Positions 23,707-31,998 of a stretch of 64,000 nucleotides of DNA are shown here, one piece after another. Below the pieces are notes generated by a model. The model saw nothing but the letters and a program-made list of their open reading frames with translations, was not told the origin of the DNA and did no database searches. The stretch comes from Planctomycetia bacterium (lineage in GTDB: Bacteria > Planctomycetota > Planctomycetia > Gemmatales > Gemmataceae): positions 1-64,000 of the forward strand of contig SYHD01000138.1 in assembly GCA_005799265.1 (NCBI GenBank). Direction: 5' to 3'. Each line of letters begins with the position of its first letter. The stretch's first letter is position 1. The position numbers were made by a program, and so were the translations under genes.

Positions 23707-25119
23707 TCAAATCACCCGCATCGATCCGTACGTCGTCGAACGCCGCACGCGTGTGAACGTCAACGGTGTCGTCACGCCCTCGCCGGTCGGTGTCGCGATC
23801 GAAAAGCTCAGGTACGCTTCTCCAAGGCCCGCGGTGCAGGGCCCGTTCTGCACGTAGATCGTCACGTCCATCGCCTTGCCCATGCGTGTGATCGTCTCGA
23901 TATTGCGCGAATGTATGATGGCGGTGTGCTTGAAGCCGTGCTCGTATTTCTTGGCCAGGTCGATCGCGACATCGACATCTTTCGCGCGCACGAACGGTAC
24001 GAACGGCATCATTTGCTCGTGATCGACGAACGGGTGCGATTCATCCGTCTCGCCGAAGAGCAGCTCCGTGTCGGCCGGCACGCTGAGGCCGGCATGCTTG
24101 GCGAGGACTGCGGCGTCCTGGCCGATCAGGTCCTTGTTGACGACGAGTTTACCTTCGACAGTAACGAAGGCCGACTTCGTCAGTGTCGCGATCTGCTCCT
24201 TGCTCAAGCGCACGGCTTTGTTTTTGGTCATCGCTTCCATCATCTCGTCGAAGACCGACGCGACGACAAAGACTTCCTTTTCGGCGATGCACAGCAAGTT
24301 GTTGTCGTAAGCGGCGCCATAGATAATCGACTTGGCAGCGTTGTCGAGATCGGCCGTCTCATCGACGACGACCGGCGGATTGCCCGGCCCCGCGACAATG
24401 GCGCGTTTCGGGCTGCGCAACGCCGCCCGGCCGACTGCGGGACCGCCGGTGACGCAGAGCATGCGCACGTCGCGGTGATCGAAAATGGCCTGGGCGCTTT
24501 CGAGCGTCGGTTTGCCGATGATCGTAATCAGGTTGTCGATGCCGATCGTCTTGTGAATGGCCTGATTGAATAGCTGCGTACCGTGGCAGGCGACGCGAAC
24601 GCCGGACGGATGCGGATTGCAGACGATCGTGTTGCCGGCGGCGATCATGCTAATGGCGTTGTTGGCCAGCGTCGGCAGCGAATGCGTGACCGGCGTGATG
24701 ATGCCGATGACGCCGAACGGGGCGTATTCTTCGAGGGTGACACTGCCGCCCTTCGCGCCGCTGCCGAACGCAGCCGTGCGCAGGAACTCGACGCCAGGCG
24801 AGCGTTCGCCGGCAGTGACCAGCTTTTCGACCTTGTGTTTGAGTCGACCGATCTTGGTTTCCTCGAACTCTTCGAGGCCGAGCATGTCCGCCTTGTCGAT
24901 GCAGATTTTGCGAATGCAGTCGGTCGCCTTCTTGCGCGCGTCGAGGCCGAGAGCGTCGAGTTGCTTCTGCGCTTGGAGGGCGGCGGCGACGGCGTCATTG
25001 GCGTTGTCGAAGACGCCGGAGACACTCGTTGGACTTGGCGCGGCAACGGGCTTGCCCTTCATGTTGGCGAGGACTTCGTGGACAACACTGCGGATCAGAT
25101 CGTCGGTGACTTGCAACAT
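23707..25119 (-). CDS. CoA-acylating aldehyde dehydrogenase of the microcompartment (EutE/PduP type)
   Basis: A 470-residue enzyme. The N-terminal helix MLQVTDDLIRSVVHEVLANM, followed by a Pro/Ala/Ser linker, is an encapsulation peptide. The catalytic domain has FGVIGIITPVTHSL, NAISMIAAGNTIVCNPHPS and the nucleophile Cys277 in NNLLCIAEKE, as in EutE/PduP. It should turn lactaldehyde (or propionaldehyde) and CoA into the acyl-CoA with reduction of NAD. The acyl-CoA then goes to PduL and the acetate kinase-like enzyme. It is one base pair triplet away from BMC-P 3 upstream. Confidence 0.94.
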   Translation of the reverse strand: MLQVTDDLIRSVVHEVLANMKGKPVAAPSPTSVSGVFDNANDAVAAALQAQKQLDALGLDARKKATDCIRKICIDKADMLGLEEFEETKIGRLKHKVEKLVTAGERSPGVEFLRTAAFGSGAKGGSVTLEEYAPFGVIGIITPVTHSLPTLANNAISMIAAGNTIVCNPHPSGVRVACHGTQLFNQAIHKTIGIDNLITIIGKPTLESAQAIFDHRDVRMLCVTGGPAVGRAALRSPKRAIVAGPGNPPVVVDETADLDNAAKSIIYGAAYDNNLLCIAEKEVFVVASVFDEMMEAMTKNKAVRLSKEQIATLTKSAFVTVEGKLVVNKDLIGQDAAVLAKHAGLSVPADTELLFGETDESHPFVDHEQMMPFVPFVRAKDVDVAIDLAKKYEHGFKHTAIIHSRNIETITRMGKAMDVTIYVQNGPCTAGLGEAYLSFSIATPTGEGVTTPLTFTRVRRSTTYGSMRVI

Positions 25120-25121
25120 GG

Positions 25122-25433
25122 TTAGGCCTTTGCATCAAAGATCGTCTTGTTCTCGACATTGACTGTGTCGACAATCCCGATGATCGTCGCATCGACCGGC
25201 AACTTCTCGACCTCGGGCGCCATGCGAGCGCTTGAACCCTGCACGATGAGGACCATCTCGCCTTGCCCGGCGCCGACGGTATCGACGCACACGAAGGTTC
25301 GCCCCGTGCCGATCAGCTTGTCGCGACCGGCGGGATCGACGCGCAGCGGCTCGACGGTCAGGAGCTTGCTGCCCTTCATGGTCGCGACTTTCTGCGTCGC
25401 GATGATGGATCCGATGACGCGCGCCAGGAACAT
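25122..25433 (-). CDS. BMC-P (EutN/CcmL-type) pentameric vertex protein 3
   Basis: A 103-residue protein starting MFLARVIGSIIATQKVATMK, with KLLTVEPLRVD, FVCVDTVGAGQGEMVLIVQG and IIGIVDTVNVE. It is the longest of the three pentamer paralogues, with an extended loop DPAGRDKLIGTGRT. It lies two bases before the aldehyde dehydrogenase start. Confidence 0.92.
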   Translation of the reverse strand: MFLARVIGSIIATQKVATMKGSKLLTVEPLRVDPAGRDKLIGTGRTFVCVDTVGAGQGEMVLIVQGSSARMAPEVEKLPVDATIIGIVDTVNVENKTIFDAKA

Positions 25434-25457
25434 GGCTTTCTCCGAGTCCGCCCGCCT

Positions 25458-26648
25458 CTACGAGGCGAGGCTAAACGCCAGACAATCGCGCGACTGTCGG
25501 GCGACGATCAACTCTTCATTCGTCGGCATGATCCACACCTGAACGCGGCTCGTCGGTCCGTCAATTCGCGTCTCGCCTTTGGCGCTTTTGTTCTTGTCCG
25601 CAGCGAGATCGATGCCGAACCACGTCAGATCTTTGCAAATCGCCGCGCGCATCGTGCTGGAATTTTCACCGATGCCGCCGGTGAACACGATGGCGTCGGC
25701 GCCTCCGAGCAGGACGAGATACGCGCCGAGATAATGACGGACCGAGGCGATATACACGTCGAGCGCCAGTCTTGCTTTAACATCACCATTCAGTGCAGCC
25801 TGCTCGACGTCGCGCAGATCGTTGCTCTTGCCACTCAATCCTTCGAGGCCCGACTGGTTCGCGAGAATCGCCAACAATTCGTCGAGCGTCTTGCCCGTCG
25901 CGCGGATCAATGCAGGCAAGGCGAACGGATCGAAATCGCCGACGCGATTGTTCTGCGGCAACCCACTCTGCGGCGTCATGCCCATGCTCGTGGCCTGCGA
26001 TTTCCCGGCTTTGATCGCACACAGCGAACTGCTGCCGCCGAGGTGGCACGAGATAATCTTCGCTTCCGGATTACCGAGCCATTTCGTCGCACGCTCGCTG
26101 ATGTAGCGATGACTCGCGCCGTGAAAGCCCCAGCGTTTGATGCCGTGCTTTTCGGCCCATTCGAGCGGAATCGCGTAATGCTTTTCGCTCGGTGGTATCG
26201 TCTCGTGAAATCCCGTCTCGAAGGCGGCAACCAGCGGGATATCGGGCAGCTCCTTCGCGAGCAGACGCATCGCCTTCACGTAAGGCGGATTGTGCGCCGG
26301 CACGATGTCGTTGAAGGCTTCCATCGCCGCGAGCACCTTTTCATCGACTCGATGAACGCCCGTGATGCCTTTCGCGTGGACGGCCTTGAAGCCGATGGCG
26401 GCCAATTCCTTCGGACTCGCCAGGCGCCTCTTGTCGGTCAACTGTTGCAAGCACAACTTTACGGCGACCGCGTGGTCCTTGGCCGCGATCGTCATCTCCT
26501 CGCGTGATCCGTCCGCTTCAACGAAGCACTTCGACTGCGGGGAGCCGATGCGTTCGACGCCGCCGCGCGCGAGCACTTGCTCGTCCGTCATATCGAAGAG
26601 ACGGTACTTGAAGCTTGTGCTGCCCAGGTTTGCGATGAGGATCTTCAT
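25458..26648 (-). CDS. ackA: Acetate/propionate kinase family enzyme
   Basis: A 396-residue acetokinase. The first phosphate-binding motif reads NLGSTSFKYRLF, a variant of the usual N-A-G-S-S-S form. Other motifs are conserved: VPAHNPP, AAFETGFH, GFHGASHRY, ISCHLGGSSS and the late FTGGIGENS. It should make ATP from acyl phosphate delivered by PduL, here probably lactyl or propionyl phosphate rather than only acetyl phosphate. The last residues (FSLAS and the stop) come from half of a GTTTAG-type palindrome (about 25455-25480). It lies between the BMC-H genes and BMC-P 3. Confidence 0.93.
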   Translation of the reverse strand: MKILIANLGSTSFKYRLFDMTDEQVLARGGVERIGSPQSKCFVEADGSREEMTIAAKDHAVAVKLCLQQLTDKRRLASPKELAAIGFKAVHAKGITGVHRVDEKVLAAMEAFNDIVPAHNPPYVKAMRLLAKELPDIPLVAAFETGFHETIPPSEKHYAIPLEWAEKHGIKRWGFHGASHRYISERATKWLGNPEAKIISCHLGGSSSLCAIKAGKSQATSMGMTPQSGLPQNNRVGDFDPFALPALIRATGKTLDELLAILANQSGLEGLSGKSNDLRDVEQAALNGDVKARLALDVYIASVRHYLGAYLVLLGGADAIVFTGGIGENSSTMRAAICKDLTWFGIDLAADKNKSAKGETRIDGPTSRVQVWIMPTNEELIVARQSRDCLAFSLAS

Positions 26649-26657
26649 GGCGATCCG

Positions 26658-26942
26658 CTATTTGGCCAGAAACATGCTGATGACCGCTTCTTCGGGACGC
26701 GGGATCACGTGGGCGCTGACGAGCTCGCCGTGCTGCTGAGCGGCGGCGGCGCCTGCATCCACGGCGGCGCGGACGCTGCCGACGTCGCCCTTGACGAAGA
26801 TGGCGACAAAGGCGTTGCCGATCGCCACCTGGTCGAGAATGGTGACGGTGGCGGCCTTGGCCATGGCGTCCGTGGCGGCGATGGAGGCGATCAGGCCCTT
26901 GGTTTCGATCATCCCCAGGGCTTCATTAAGAGGCTTCGACAT
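26658..26942 (-). CDS. BMC-H hexameric shell protein 1
   Basis: I start at ATG 26942, where AAGGAAA precedes the codon and the product opens [20 protein letters not shown], the exact beginning of a BMC-H (Pfam 00936) protein; the longer open frame adds only a basic tail. The 94 residues include [18 protein letters not shown] and HVIPRPE, both hallmarks. Hexamers tile the shell facets, and their central pores let substrates in. The sister gene is 49 bases upstream. Confidence 0.95.
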   Translation of the reverse strand: MSKPLNEALGMIETKGLIASIAATDAMAKAATVTILDQVAIGNAFVAIFVKGDVGSVRAAVDAGAAAAQQHGELVSAHVIPRPEEAVISMFLAK

Positions 26943-26990
26943 GACAGGTTTCCTTTTTCGAGATGGTTTCATGTGGATAAGTGAATATTC

Positions 26991-27275
26991 TTAGGAACGC
27001 TTGGGGAGCACGTTAGCCAAATCCTCGGCGGGGCGCGGAATGACCTGAACGCCGACGACTTCGCCGAGCCGTCCGCCCGCGGCGGCGCCTGCGTCCACGG
27101 CCGCTTTGACGGCGGCGACATCGCCGGCGACAAACGCCGTCACCAGGCCGCTGCCGATCTTTTGCCAGCCGACGAGCGTGACGTTGGCGGCCTTGAGCAT
27201 CGCGTCACACGCTTCGACCAGTGTTACCAGGCCTTTGGTTTCGATCATGCCAAGGGCCTCGAGATTCGTTGCCAT
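26991..27275 (-). CDS. BMC-H hexameric shell protein 2
   Basis: ATG 27275 with AAAGAGGT upstream gives 94 residues: [40 protein letters not shown] and [16 protein letters not shown]. The two BMC-H proteins differ mainly around the pore loop (KIGSG here, QVAIGN in the other) and in the tail, so pore chemistry may differ. No BMC-T gene is present in the operon, as usual for this locus type. Confidence 0.95.
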   Translation of the reverse strand: MATNLEALGMIETKGLVTLVEACDAMLKAANVTLVGWQKIGSGLVTAFVAGDVAAVKAAVDAGAAAGGRLGEVVGVQVIPRPAEDLANVLPKRS

Positions 27276-27299
27276 GAGTACCTCTTTCAACAAGGTTTT

Positions 27300-27366
27300 G
27301 TTTAGCCCCGCGTCGCAGGCCTGGGAGGACGGCGTGCCCGCCCGCGTCTGCGACGCGGGGCTAAAC
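27300..27366. repeat. Perfect GTTTAGCCCCGCGTCGCAG palindrome
   Basis: Two 19-bp arms, perfect, with a 29-base centre, between pduL and BMC-H 2. It is a close relative of the element at 8957-9018. Confidence 0.9.
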
Positions 27367-27369
27367 GGG

Positions 27370-28044
27370 TTACTTGACCAATTCAAACTTCGTCGCGCGC
27401 GGGTAATCCACCGCGTTGCCTTCATCCGTGTCTATGTGCACTTCCAGCTTGCTGGCCGGCGCCATGCGTACGAGCAGGTCCTCCAGTACGGCCGAGCAAT
27501 CGCTTTTCACGCGCAGGTGCAGGCGATCGCCGTCCTTGACTCCGTAGTGCTCGGCGTCCTTCGGGCCGATGTGAACGTGGCGTTCGTGGCGAATCACGCC
27601 GCGCTCCAGGCGAATCATGCCGGCGGGGCCCATCATCCAGCAGCCGGGCGAATCGCGATGGTCGCCGCTCTTGCGTACCGGAATGTCGAGGCCGAGCGCC
27701 ACGGCGTCCGTGAAGGCAAGCTCGATCTGGCTGTGATCGCGACACGGGCCGAGGATGCGCACATTCGGGATGATGCGCTGTCTTGGTCCGATGACCGTGA
27801 CCGTTTCTTCCGCCGCGAAGAAGCCGTCCTGATAGAGCCACTTGAATGGCTTGAGCTGATGCCCCTTGCCGAACAGGCGCTCCAGATCCTCCTGCGTCAC
27901 ATGGGCGTGGCGGGCGCTGACATTCACGACGAGCTCGGGACGGTCCTCACCCCCAACCCCTCTCCCAGAGGGAGAGGAGAGTAACTGTTTGCTCAACGCG
28001 TCGCGCACCAGGCGCTCCACGATGCCGCGATCCAGCGTGATCAT
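27370..28044 (-). CDS. pduL: Phosphotransacylase PduL with encapsulation peptide and in-frame repeat insertion
   Basis: A 224-residue PduL. The N-terminal helix [17 protein letters not shown] is the encapsulation peptide. The catalytic domain has the zinc-ligand pairs SARHAHV (His46, His48) and ERHVHIG (His156, His158), plus [11 protein letters not shown] and [13 protein letters not shown]. It exchanges CoA of the acyl-CoA for phosphate. Between the helix and the domain, residues of about 23-35 ([11 protein letters not shown]) are encoded by a CCCCTCTCCC-type palindrome, so the linker was lengthened by a mobile repeat without loss of frame. The start overlaps the deoR-type gene by four bases. 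Confidence 0.95.
   Translation of the reverse strand: MITLDRGIVERLVRDALSKQLLSSPSGRGVGGEDRPELVVNVSARHAHVTQEDLERLFGKGHQLKPFKWLYQDGFFAAEETVTVIGPRQRIIPNVRILGPCRDHSQIELAFTDAVALGLDIPVRKSGDHRDSPGCWMMGPAGMIRLERGVIRHERHVHIGPKDAEHYGVKDGDRLHLRVKSDCSAVLEDLLVRMAPASKLEVHIDTDEGNAVDYPRATKFELVK
27945..27981. repeat. CCCCTCTCCC-class palindrome inserted in frame in pduL
   Basis: CCTCACCCCCAACCCCTCTC followed by CCAGAGGGAGAGGAG. It encodes the linker between the encapsulation peptide and the catalytic domain of PduL and contains no stop in that frame. Confidence 0.85.
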
Positions 28045-28820
28045 GAACGAAATTCCTCCGTCTCGCCGGCGACGATCAACTTGACGTTGGCGTGGCCGAT
28101 CATCTTCCGCTGCTCCGGCGCGATCGCCTTATCGACGATCAGCGTGTCGATGGCAGCCAGATCGCACAGGAACGCCAGCGCCTTTTGGCCGAGCTTGGTG
28201 TGGTCGGTCAGCACCACGACCTCGTCGGCCGAGCGCATCATGGCGAGCTCGGTCTCAACGAGCAGAAGGTTGCTGTTGAACAGTCCTTCCGACGTGACGC
28301 CGCCGACGCCCAGGAGCAATTGATGGACGTGAATCTCTTCGAGCATGCGAATCGTCAACGGCCCCAGGGCGACGCCGGTGCGCGGATAGACGTAGCCGCC
28401 CAGGATTACCAGATCGGTCTCCCGACTCGACGCGAAGAGCTGGGCGATCGGCAAGCTGTTGGTGACGATCTGCAGCGGTCGGCCGACGAGCAGCCGGGCC
28501 AGTTCCAGTGTGGTTGTGCCGCCGTCGATGAGGATCGAGGCGCCGTCTTCGATACGCGTTGCCGCAGCCTGGGCGATCTGGCGTTTTTCGTCGATCGCGC
28601 GGGAGGTCCGTTCCTCAAGTGCCGGCATCGCCTGTCCATCGGCGCGGAACATTGCCCCACCGTGCGTCCGCTTGACGAGGCCGTGCTCATCCCAGTAGTC
28701 GAGATCGCGGCGGATCGTCGATTCGGAGGCATTGAGCGTGGCGGCAAGGTCAGCCAGGGCGACGTAGCCTCGCTCATTTACCAGGTCTAGCACCTTTTGC
28801 CTGCGTTCTTCCACAATCAC
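28041..28820 (-). CDS. DeoR-family transcriptional regulator of the microcompartment operon
   Basis: A 259-residue regulator starting at GTG 28820, with AGGAAG upstream. It has an N-terminal DeoR helix-turn-helix (ERRQKVLDLVNERGYVALAD, then LNASESTIRRDLD) and a C-terminal sugar-phosphate sensor domain with GASILIDGGTTTLELARLL, VTNSLPIAQL and LLGVGGVTSEGL. DeoR proteins usually repress sugar catabolic genes and release DNA on binding a sugar phosphate. It is the first gene of the operon, coupled to pduL (ATGA), and a 13-bp palindrome lies 32 bases upstream, so autoregulation is likely. The inducer may be a fucose or rhamnose pathway phosphate. Confidence 0.93.
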   Translation of the reverse strand: MIVEERRQKVLDLVNERGYVALADLAATLNASESTIRRDLDYWDEHGLVKRTHGGAMFRADGQAMPALEERTSRAIDEKRQIAQAAATRIEDGASILIDGGTTTLELARLLVGRPLQIVTNSLPIAQLFASSRETDLVILGGYVYPRTGVALGPLTIRMLEEIHVHQLLLGVGGVTSEGLFNSNLLLVETELAMMRSADEVVVLTDHTKLGQKALAFLCDLAAIDTLIVDKAIAPEQRKMIGHANVKLIVAGETEEFRS

Positions 28821-28851
28821 GGCACTTCCTGAACTTTATTGTGATATCGAT

Positions 28852-28864
28852 GTCATATTATGAC
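28852..28864. promoter_or_regulatory. Candidate operator of the microcompartment operon
   Basis: GTCATATTATGAC is a perfect 6+1+6 palindrome 32 bases before the DeoR-type start codon, in the only AT-rich stretch of the region. GTGATATCGATGTCA overlaps it. On the minus strand a TTGACG box lies upstream (28901-28906), but no good -10 box is clear. An operator for the DeoR-type regulator is inference. Confidence 0.5.
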
Positions 28865-29127
28865 TGATATATTCCTATTTTGCGCATTTTGTCCTGTCTC
28901 GTCAAGCGTTATTTTGAGATAAATTTACGCAATGTTCTCAAATTGCCTCTGATGACGCTTCTTGGAAATTTCCGCCAGCCGCCATCGTAAGATAGTTGTC
29001 CCACCCACAGCGCTTCCTTACGGTCACGGCTCGTGATTCAACTCAGTTCGGCTAGGTTCGCGCGACGGTTTTTGGTAGCGTTCCCAACACACGGACGTTC
29101 CTTCCTGGCTGCAAGGAGTGCGACGCG
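28865..29127. other. AT-rich divergent promoter region
   Basis: Together with 28821-28864 this forms a 307-base gap between the divergently transcribed regulator and PLD genes. The left half is AT-rich; the right half has a half repeat (CTTACGGTCACGGCTCG near 29010). No gene is seen. Confidence 0.5.
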
Positions 29128-29736
29128 ATGCCCTGGCCGCTCGATCCGATGACGTTGATGTGGATTCAGGTCGCCACCGGCGCGATGGGCATGTTGACGC
29201 TCGTATTCCTGGTCCGCTGGCTTTGGCGCAAGCTTGGCCAGTCGCCCCACGTCGAAGTTTTCTTCTCGCCCAAGGGCGGATGTCAGGCGGCGATCGTGCG
29301 CGAGATGATGCAAGCGCGCAGTGAGATTCTCGTGCAGGCCTACTCCTTCACCGCCGACCCACTGACTTATGCTCTCGTCGAACTCAAGAAGAAGGGCGTG
29401 GCCGTGGAGATCGTGCTCGACAAGAGCAACGAGATCGACCGCTATTCGGACCTGCACATTTTTCTCGACCAGGGGGTCGAAGTGAAGATCGACCACGAGC
29501 ACGCGATCTCACATAACAAGATCATCCTCATCGATAAGAAGGTCATCATCACCGGCAGCTACAATTTCACGAATCAGGCCGAGAGCGACAATGCGGAGAA
29601 CGTGGTCGTCATCAAGGGGAATCCGGAACTGGTAAGGCTTTATCGCGAGAATTTTTTCAAGCACCGCGAGCATGCGAAGCCGGCGCAAGTGAAGGAATCG
29701 ATTGATCGACGAGCTCATCATAAGGTCGCGGCATAA
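29128..29736 (+). CDS. Membrane-anchored phospholipase D-family nuclease
   Basis: A 202-residue protein with AAGGAG upstream. It has one N-terminal membrane helix (about residues 10-34, MWIQVATGAMGMLTLVFLV) and a single PLD domain with the HKD motif: HNKIILIDKKVIITGSYNFT followed by NQAESDNAEN. Single-HKD proteins of this length act as dimers, as in the nuclease Nuc, and cleave DNA or phosphodiesters. The Nuc family often has a signal or anchor helix. It is divergent from the microcompartment operon and has no functional tie to it. Confidence 0.9.
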   Translation: MPWPLDPMTLMWIQVATGAMGMLTLVFLVRWLWRKLGQSPHVEVFFSPKGGCQAAIVREMMQARSEILVQAYSFTADPLTYALVELKKKGVAVEIVLDKSNEIDRYSDLHIFLDQGVEVKIDHEHAISHNKIILIDKKVIITGSYNFTNQAESDNAENVVVIKGNPELVRLYRENFFKHREHAKPAQVKESIDRRAHHKVAA

Positions 29737-29948
29737 CCAGCGTCTATCTTGTGGAAATGAGATGTCGCTGGCTGGCACGCACTTCGATCGCTAGAATAAC
29801 AACAACGGAATGGACCCATCAGCGCATTCCTGAACGGTGTTTCATCGTTCGGGAAGCCCCACCCACGCTCCAATTACCCGAGAGTTTGCGTGCCGTGCAT
29901 CATCCTGACGCCGCACTGCAAATGCCACTGCCAATGAGATCCGCAACC

Positions 29949-30950
29949 ATGAGCAATGCGTCGTTGAAACGCTACACCAGCGTGGACTGTCCGCCGAACG
30001 CCTTGGCCGGGGAGCGCCTCGCGGTGTTGGGTTACGGCAACCTCGGCCGCTCGTTTGCCCAGAACCTGCGCGATGCCGGCGTTTGCATCACCATTGGCAA
30101 CATCGAGGACACCTACGCCGACAAGGCACGCGCGGACGGCTTCACGGTGGCCGGGATCGCCGCGGCGTGCAAGGGTGCGGATGTCGTCCTGGTGTTGCTG
30201 CCCGATGAGATTATCCCAGAGGTATTCGCGGCCCAAATCGAGCCGAACCTCGCGAACGGCTCGGCGCTCCTGTTCGCGTCCGGATACTGTCTCGCGTATC
30301 GTCTGGTCACGGCGGGCGCGGGCATCGACGCGCTGATGTTGGCGCCGCGCATGGGAGGCGAGACGATTCGGCAACGCTATGTCGACAAGCAAGGCTATAA
30401 CGCGTTCATCTCGGTCGAGCAAGATTGCAGTGGCAAGGCGTGGCGACGGCTCTTGGGTGTCGCCAATGCCGTGGGCGCTTTGCAGGCGGGCGCGTTTGAG
30501 CTAGGCGCGCAAACCGAGGCGAATCTCGATCTCTTCATCGAGCAGACGCTCGGCGCCGCCATTGGCGCGGCGGTGATGTCCGCCTTCTCCGTCGGCGTCG
30601 AACAGGGGCTGCCGGCCGAGGCACTGGCGCTGGAGATGTACATGTCGGGCGAGATGGAATCGGTGTGGCAAGGCTTTCGCACCGAGGGTTTTCGCAATTC
30701 CGCGACGACGCACGGCCCGACCGCGATGTTCGGCGGCATGTTGCGGACGATGCAGCTATTCCAGGTCGGGCTCGAAGAGCAGTTTCGGCAAACATTCGAG
30801 GAAATACGGAGCGGCCAATTCGCCGAACGCTTTAATGCCGAGCGTGAGGCGGGCTACCCTCTATTGTCGAAAGTGGCGGCAATGAATGCCCAACTCGATC
30901 CTCTCGGCGAGGCGGAGGCCCTGATGCGAGGCTGCCTGAAGAAGAAGTGA
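29949..30950 (+). CDS. Ketol-acid reductoisomerase-like protein with altered active site
   Basis: The ATG at 29949 gives 333 residues, the length of class I KARI. The Rossmann part has LAVLGYGNLGRSFAQNLRDA and VVLVLLPDEIIPEVF. The second domain has QDCSGKAWRRLLG and LDLFIEQTLG, which keeps the Asp and Glu metal ligands. However, the catalytic Lys of the APKxPG motif is Arg (APRMGG), the HGF motif reads ASGY, and the later E-x3-E pair is not evident by eye. So it is probably not the IlvC of branched-chain synthesis but a paralogue with another substrate. No ilvB, ilvN or leuA is nearby. Several in-frame ATGs exist upstream without better ribosome-binding sites. Confidence 0.78.
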   Translation: MSNASLKRYTSVDCPPNALAGERLAVLGYGNLGRSFAQNLRDAGVCITIGNIEDTYADKARADGFTVAGIAAACKGADVVLVLLPDEIIPEVFAAQIEPNLANGSALLFASGYCLAYRLVTAGAGIDALMLAPRMGGETIRQRYVDKQGYNAFISVEQDCSGKAWRRLLGVANAVGALQAGAFELGAQTEANLDLFIEQTLGAAIGAAVMSAFSVGVEQGLPAEALALEMYMSGEMESVWQGFRTEGFRNSATTHGPTAMFGGMLRTMQLFQVGLEEQFRQTFEEIRSGQFAERFNAEREAGYPLLSKVAAMNAQLDPLGEAEALMRGCLKKK

Positions 30951-30971
30951 TCTATTCGCGAATTGCGCAAG

Positions 30972-31009
30972 AAAAAAAATCCCACGGACTGCTTCCATGG
31001 GATTTTCTT
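30972..31009. terminator. Bidirectional intrinsic terminator
   Basis: AAAAATCCCACGG and CCATGGGATTTTCTT form a hairpin with an A-run on one side and a T-run on the other, between the KARI-like gene (+) and the convergent small exported protein (-). Confidence 0.75.
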
Positions 31010-31031
31010 GGCGGGAGTCCGGAGCGTGTAA

Positions 31032-31418
31032 CTACTCGGCGGCTTTCTTCTTCTTGGTGATGCCTACCTGTGTCACCTTCGCGTCTTTGCCTTCGCCTTC
31101 GGTAGTGAGACGAGCGTTGACGCCCTTTTCGCCGATCTTCGCGAACATATCGTTCTTCAAGCCACCCTCGATCGCGTCGGTGGCATCGAACTTCTTGGTG
31201 TCTTTGTTGTAGGTGCCGAAGGTGACTTTCGCGCCCTTGGCATTGATCACGACGGCGTCGCCGTCCTTCTCGGGGGCCTTGCCCTTGATCTTCTTGAATT
31301 TTTGATAGGTAATCTTGTCGCCATCGACCTTGGTGATGGTCGCGCCGAATTCATCTGCGCCGACAAAGCCGATACCGATCACCGTCACGACCATCGAGCA
31401 GAGCAATTTGCTGTACAT
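31032..31418 (-). CDS. Small exported protein, paralogue 1
   Basis: Start at ATG 31418 with CAGGAG upstream. The 128 residues begin with a signal peptide (MYSKLLCSMVVTVIGIGFVG, then ADEF). The mature protein reads ATITKVDGDKITYQKFK, then VTFGTYNKDTKKFDATDAIE, GGLKNDMFAKIGEKGVNARL and a Lys-rich end. The next gene upstream encodes a protein of the same plan. The pattern 'I.KVDGDKIT', 'AIEGGLKN' is one I associate with planctomycete exported proteins of unknown role. It has about 25 percent charged residues and no catalytic motif. Confidence 0.82.
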   Translation of the reverse strand: MYSKLLCSMVVTVIGIGFVGADEFGATITKVDGDKITYQKFKKIKGKAPEKDGDAVVINAKGAKVTFGTYNKDTKKFDATDAIEGGLKNDMFAKIGEKGVNARLTTEGEGKDAKVTQVGITKKKKAAE

Positions 31419-31602
31419 GGAACACACTCCTGATGTAAATCGTTGGGGAACCTCGCACGATGCGAACTTCCCACTACTATATAACCGGCACACAAATAAG
31501 TTGGCAGGGGATTCTCATAGTTTTTTCAAAAACGACTTTCGCCGAGGAACCCGCCGCGAGTTGGCGCCTCGGCGCTGCGAATGAAACGAATGCCCCGGCG
31601 AT

Positions 31603-31998
31603 CTAGTTGGTGCCCTTCTTCTTGCCAAAGGCGGGCAGGACGACGATGTTGGTGATCGTCTTGTTGTCCGCGTCGGTGGTGATGCGTGCGATGACGCGAT
31701 TCTTGTCGTCGATCTTCGTGAAGATTTCGTTTTTCAGGCCGCCTTCGATGGCGTCGCCGACCTTGGTTTCCTTGGCCTTGAAATCGCGCGTGCCCTTGTT
31801 GATCTTGCAGTCTTTGGCCGTGGGCAACGTGATATCTTCTGCCTTCTTGTCCTTGTCCTTGCCCTTGCCGAAGGCGAGCTTGGCGAAAGTGATCTTGTCG
31901 CCATCCACCTTCTTGATGATGCCCGTGAACTCCTCGGCCGCGACGAGTCCCATGCTGACGCTCATGACGAAGAGCGCGCAAAGCAGTTTGCGAAACAT
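31603..31998 (-). CDS. Small exported protein, paralogue 2
   Basis: Start at ATG 31998, chosen because AGGAG stands at the same distance as in paralogue 1; a GTG at 32007 is the alternative. The 131 residues open with a signal peptide (MFRKLLCALFVMSVSMGLVA). They share GIIKKVDGDKITFAKL, GTRDFKAKETKVGDAIEGGL and KNEIFTKIDDKN with the neighbour. The leader regions of the two genes (CATCAGGAGTGTG before the start codon) are also alike, so a tandem duplication including the upstream region is likely. Confidence 0.82.
   Translation of the reverse strand: MFRKLLCALFVMSVSMGLVAAEEFTGIIKKVDGDKITFAKLAFGKGKDKDKKAEDITLPTAKDCKINKGTRDFKAKETKVGDAIEGGLKNEIFTKIDDKNRVIARITTDADNKTITNIVVLPAFGKKKGTN

Noticed and set aside
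29949-30950. Calling the gene ilvC
   Set aside because: The catalytic Lys and other signature residues are changed and no branched-chain amino acid genes are near.
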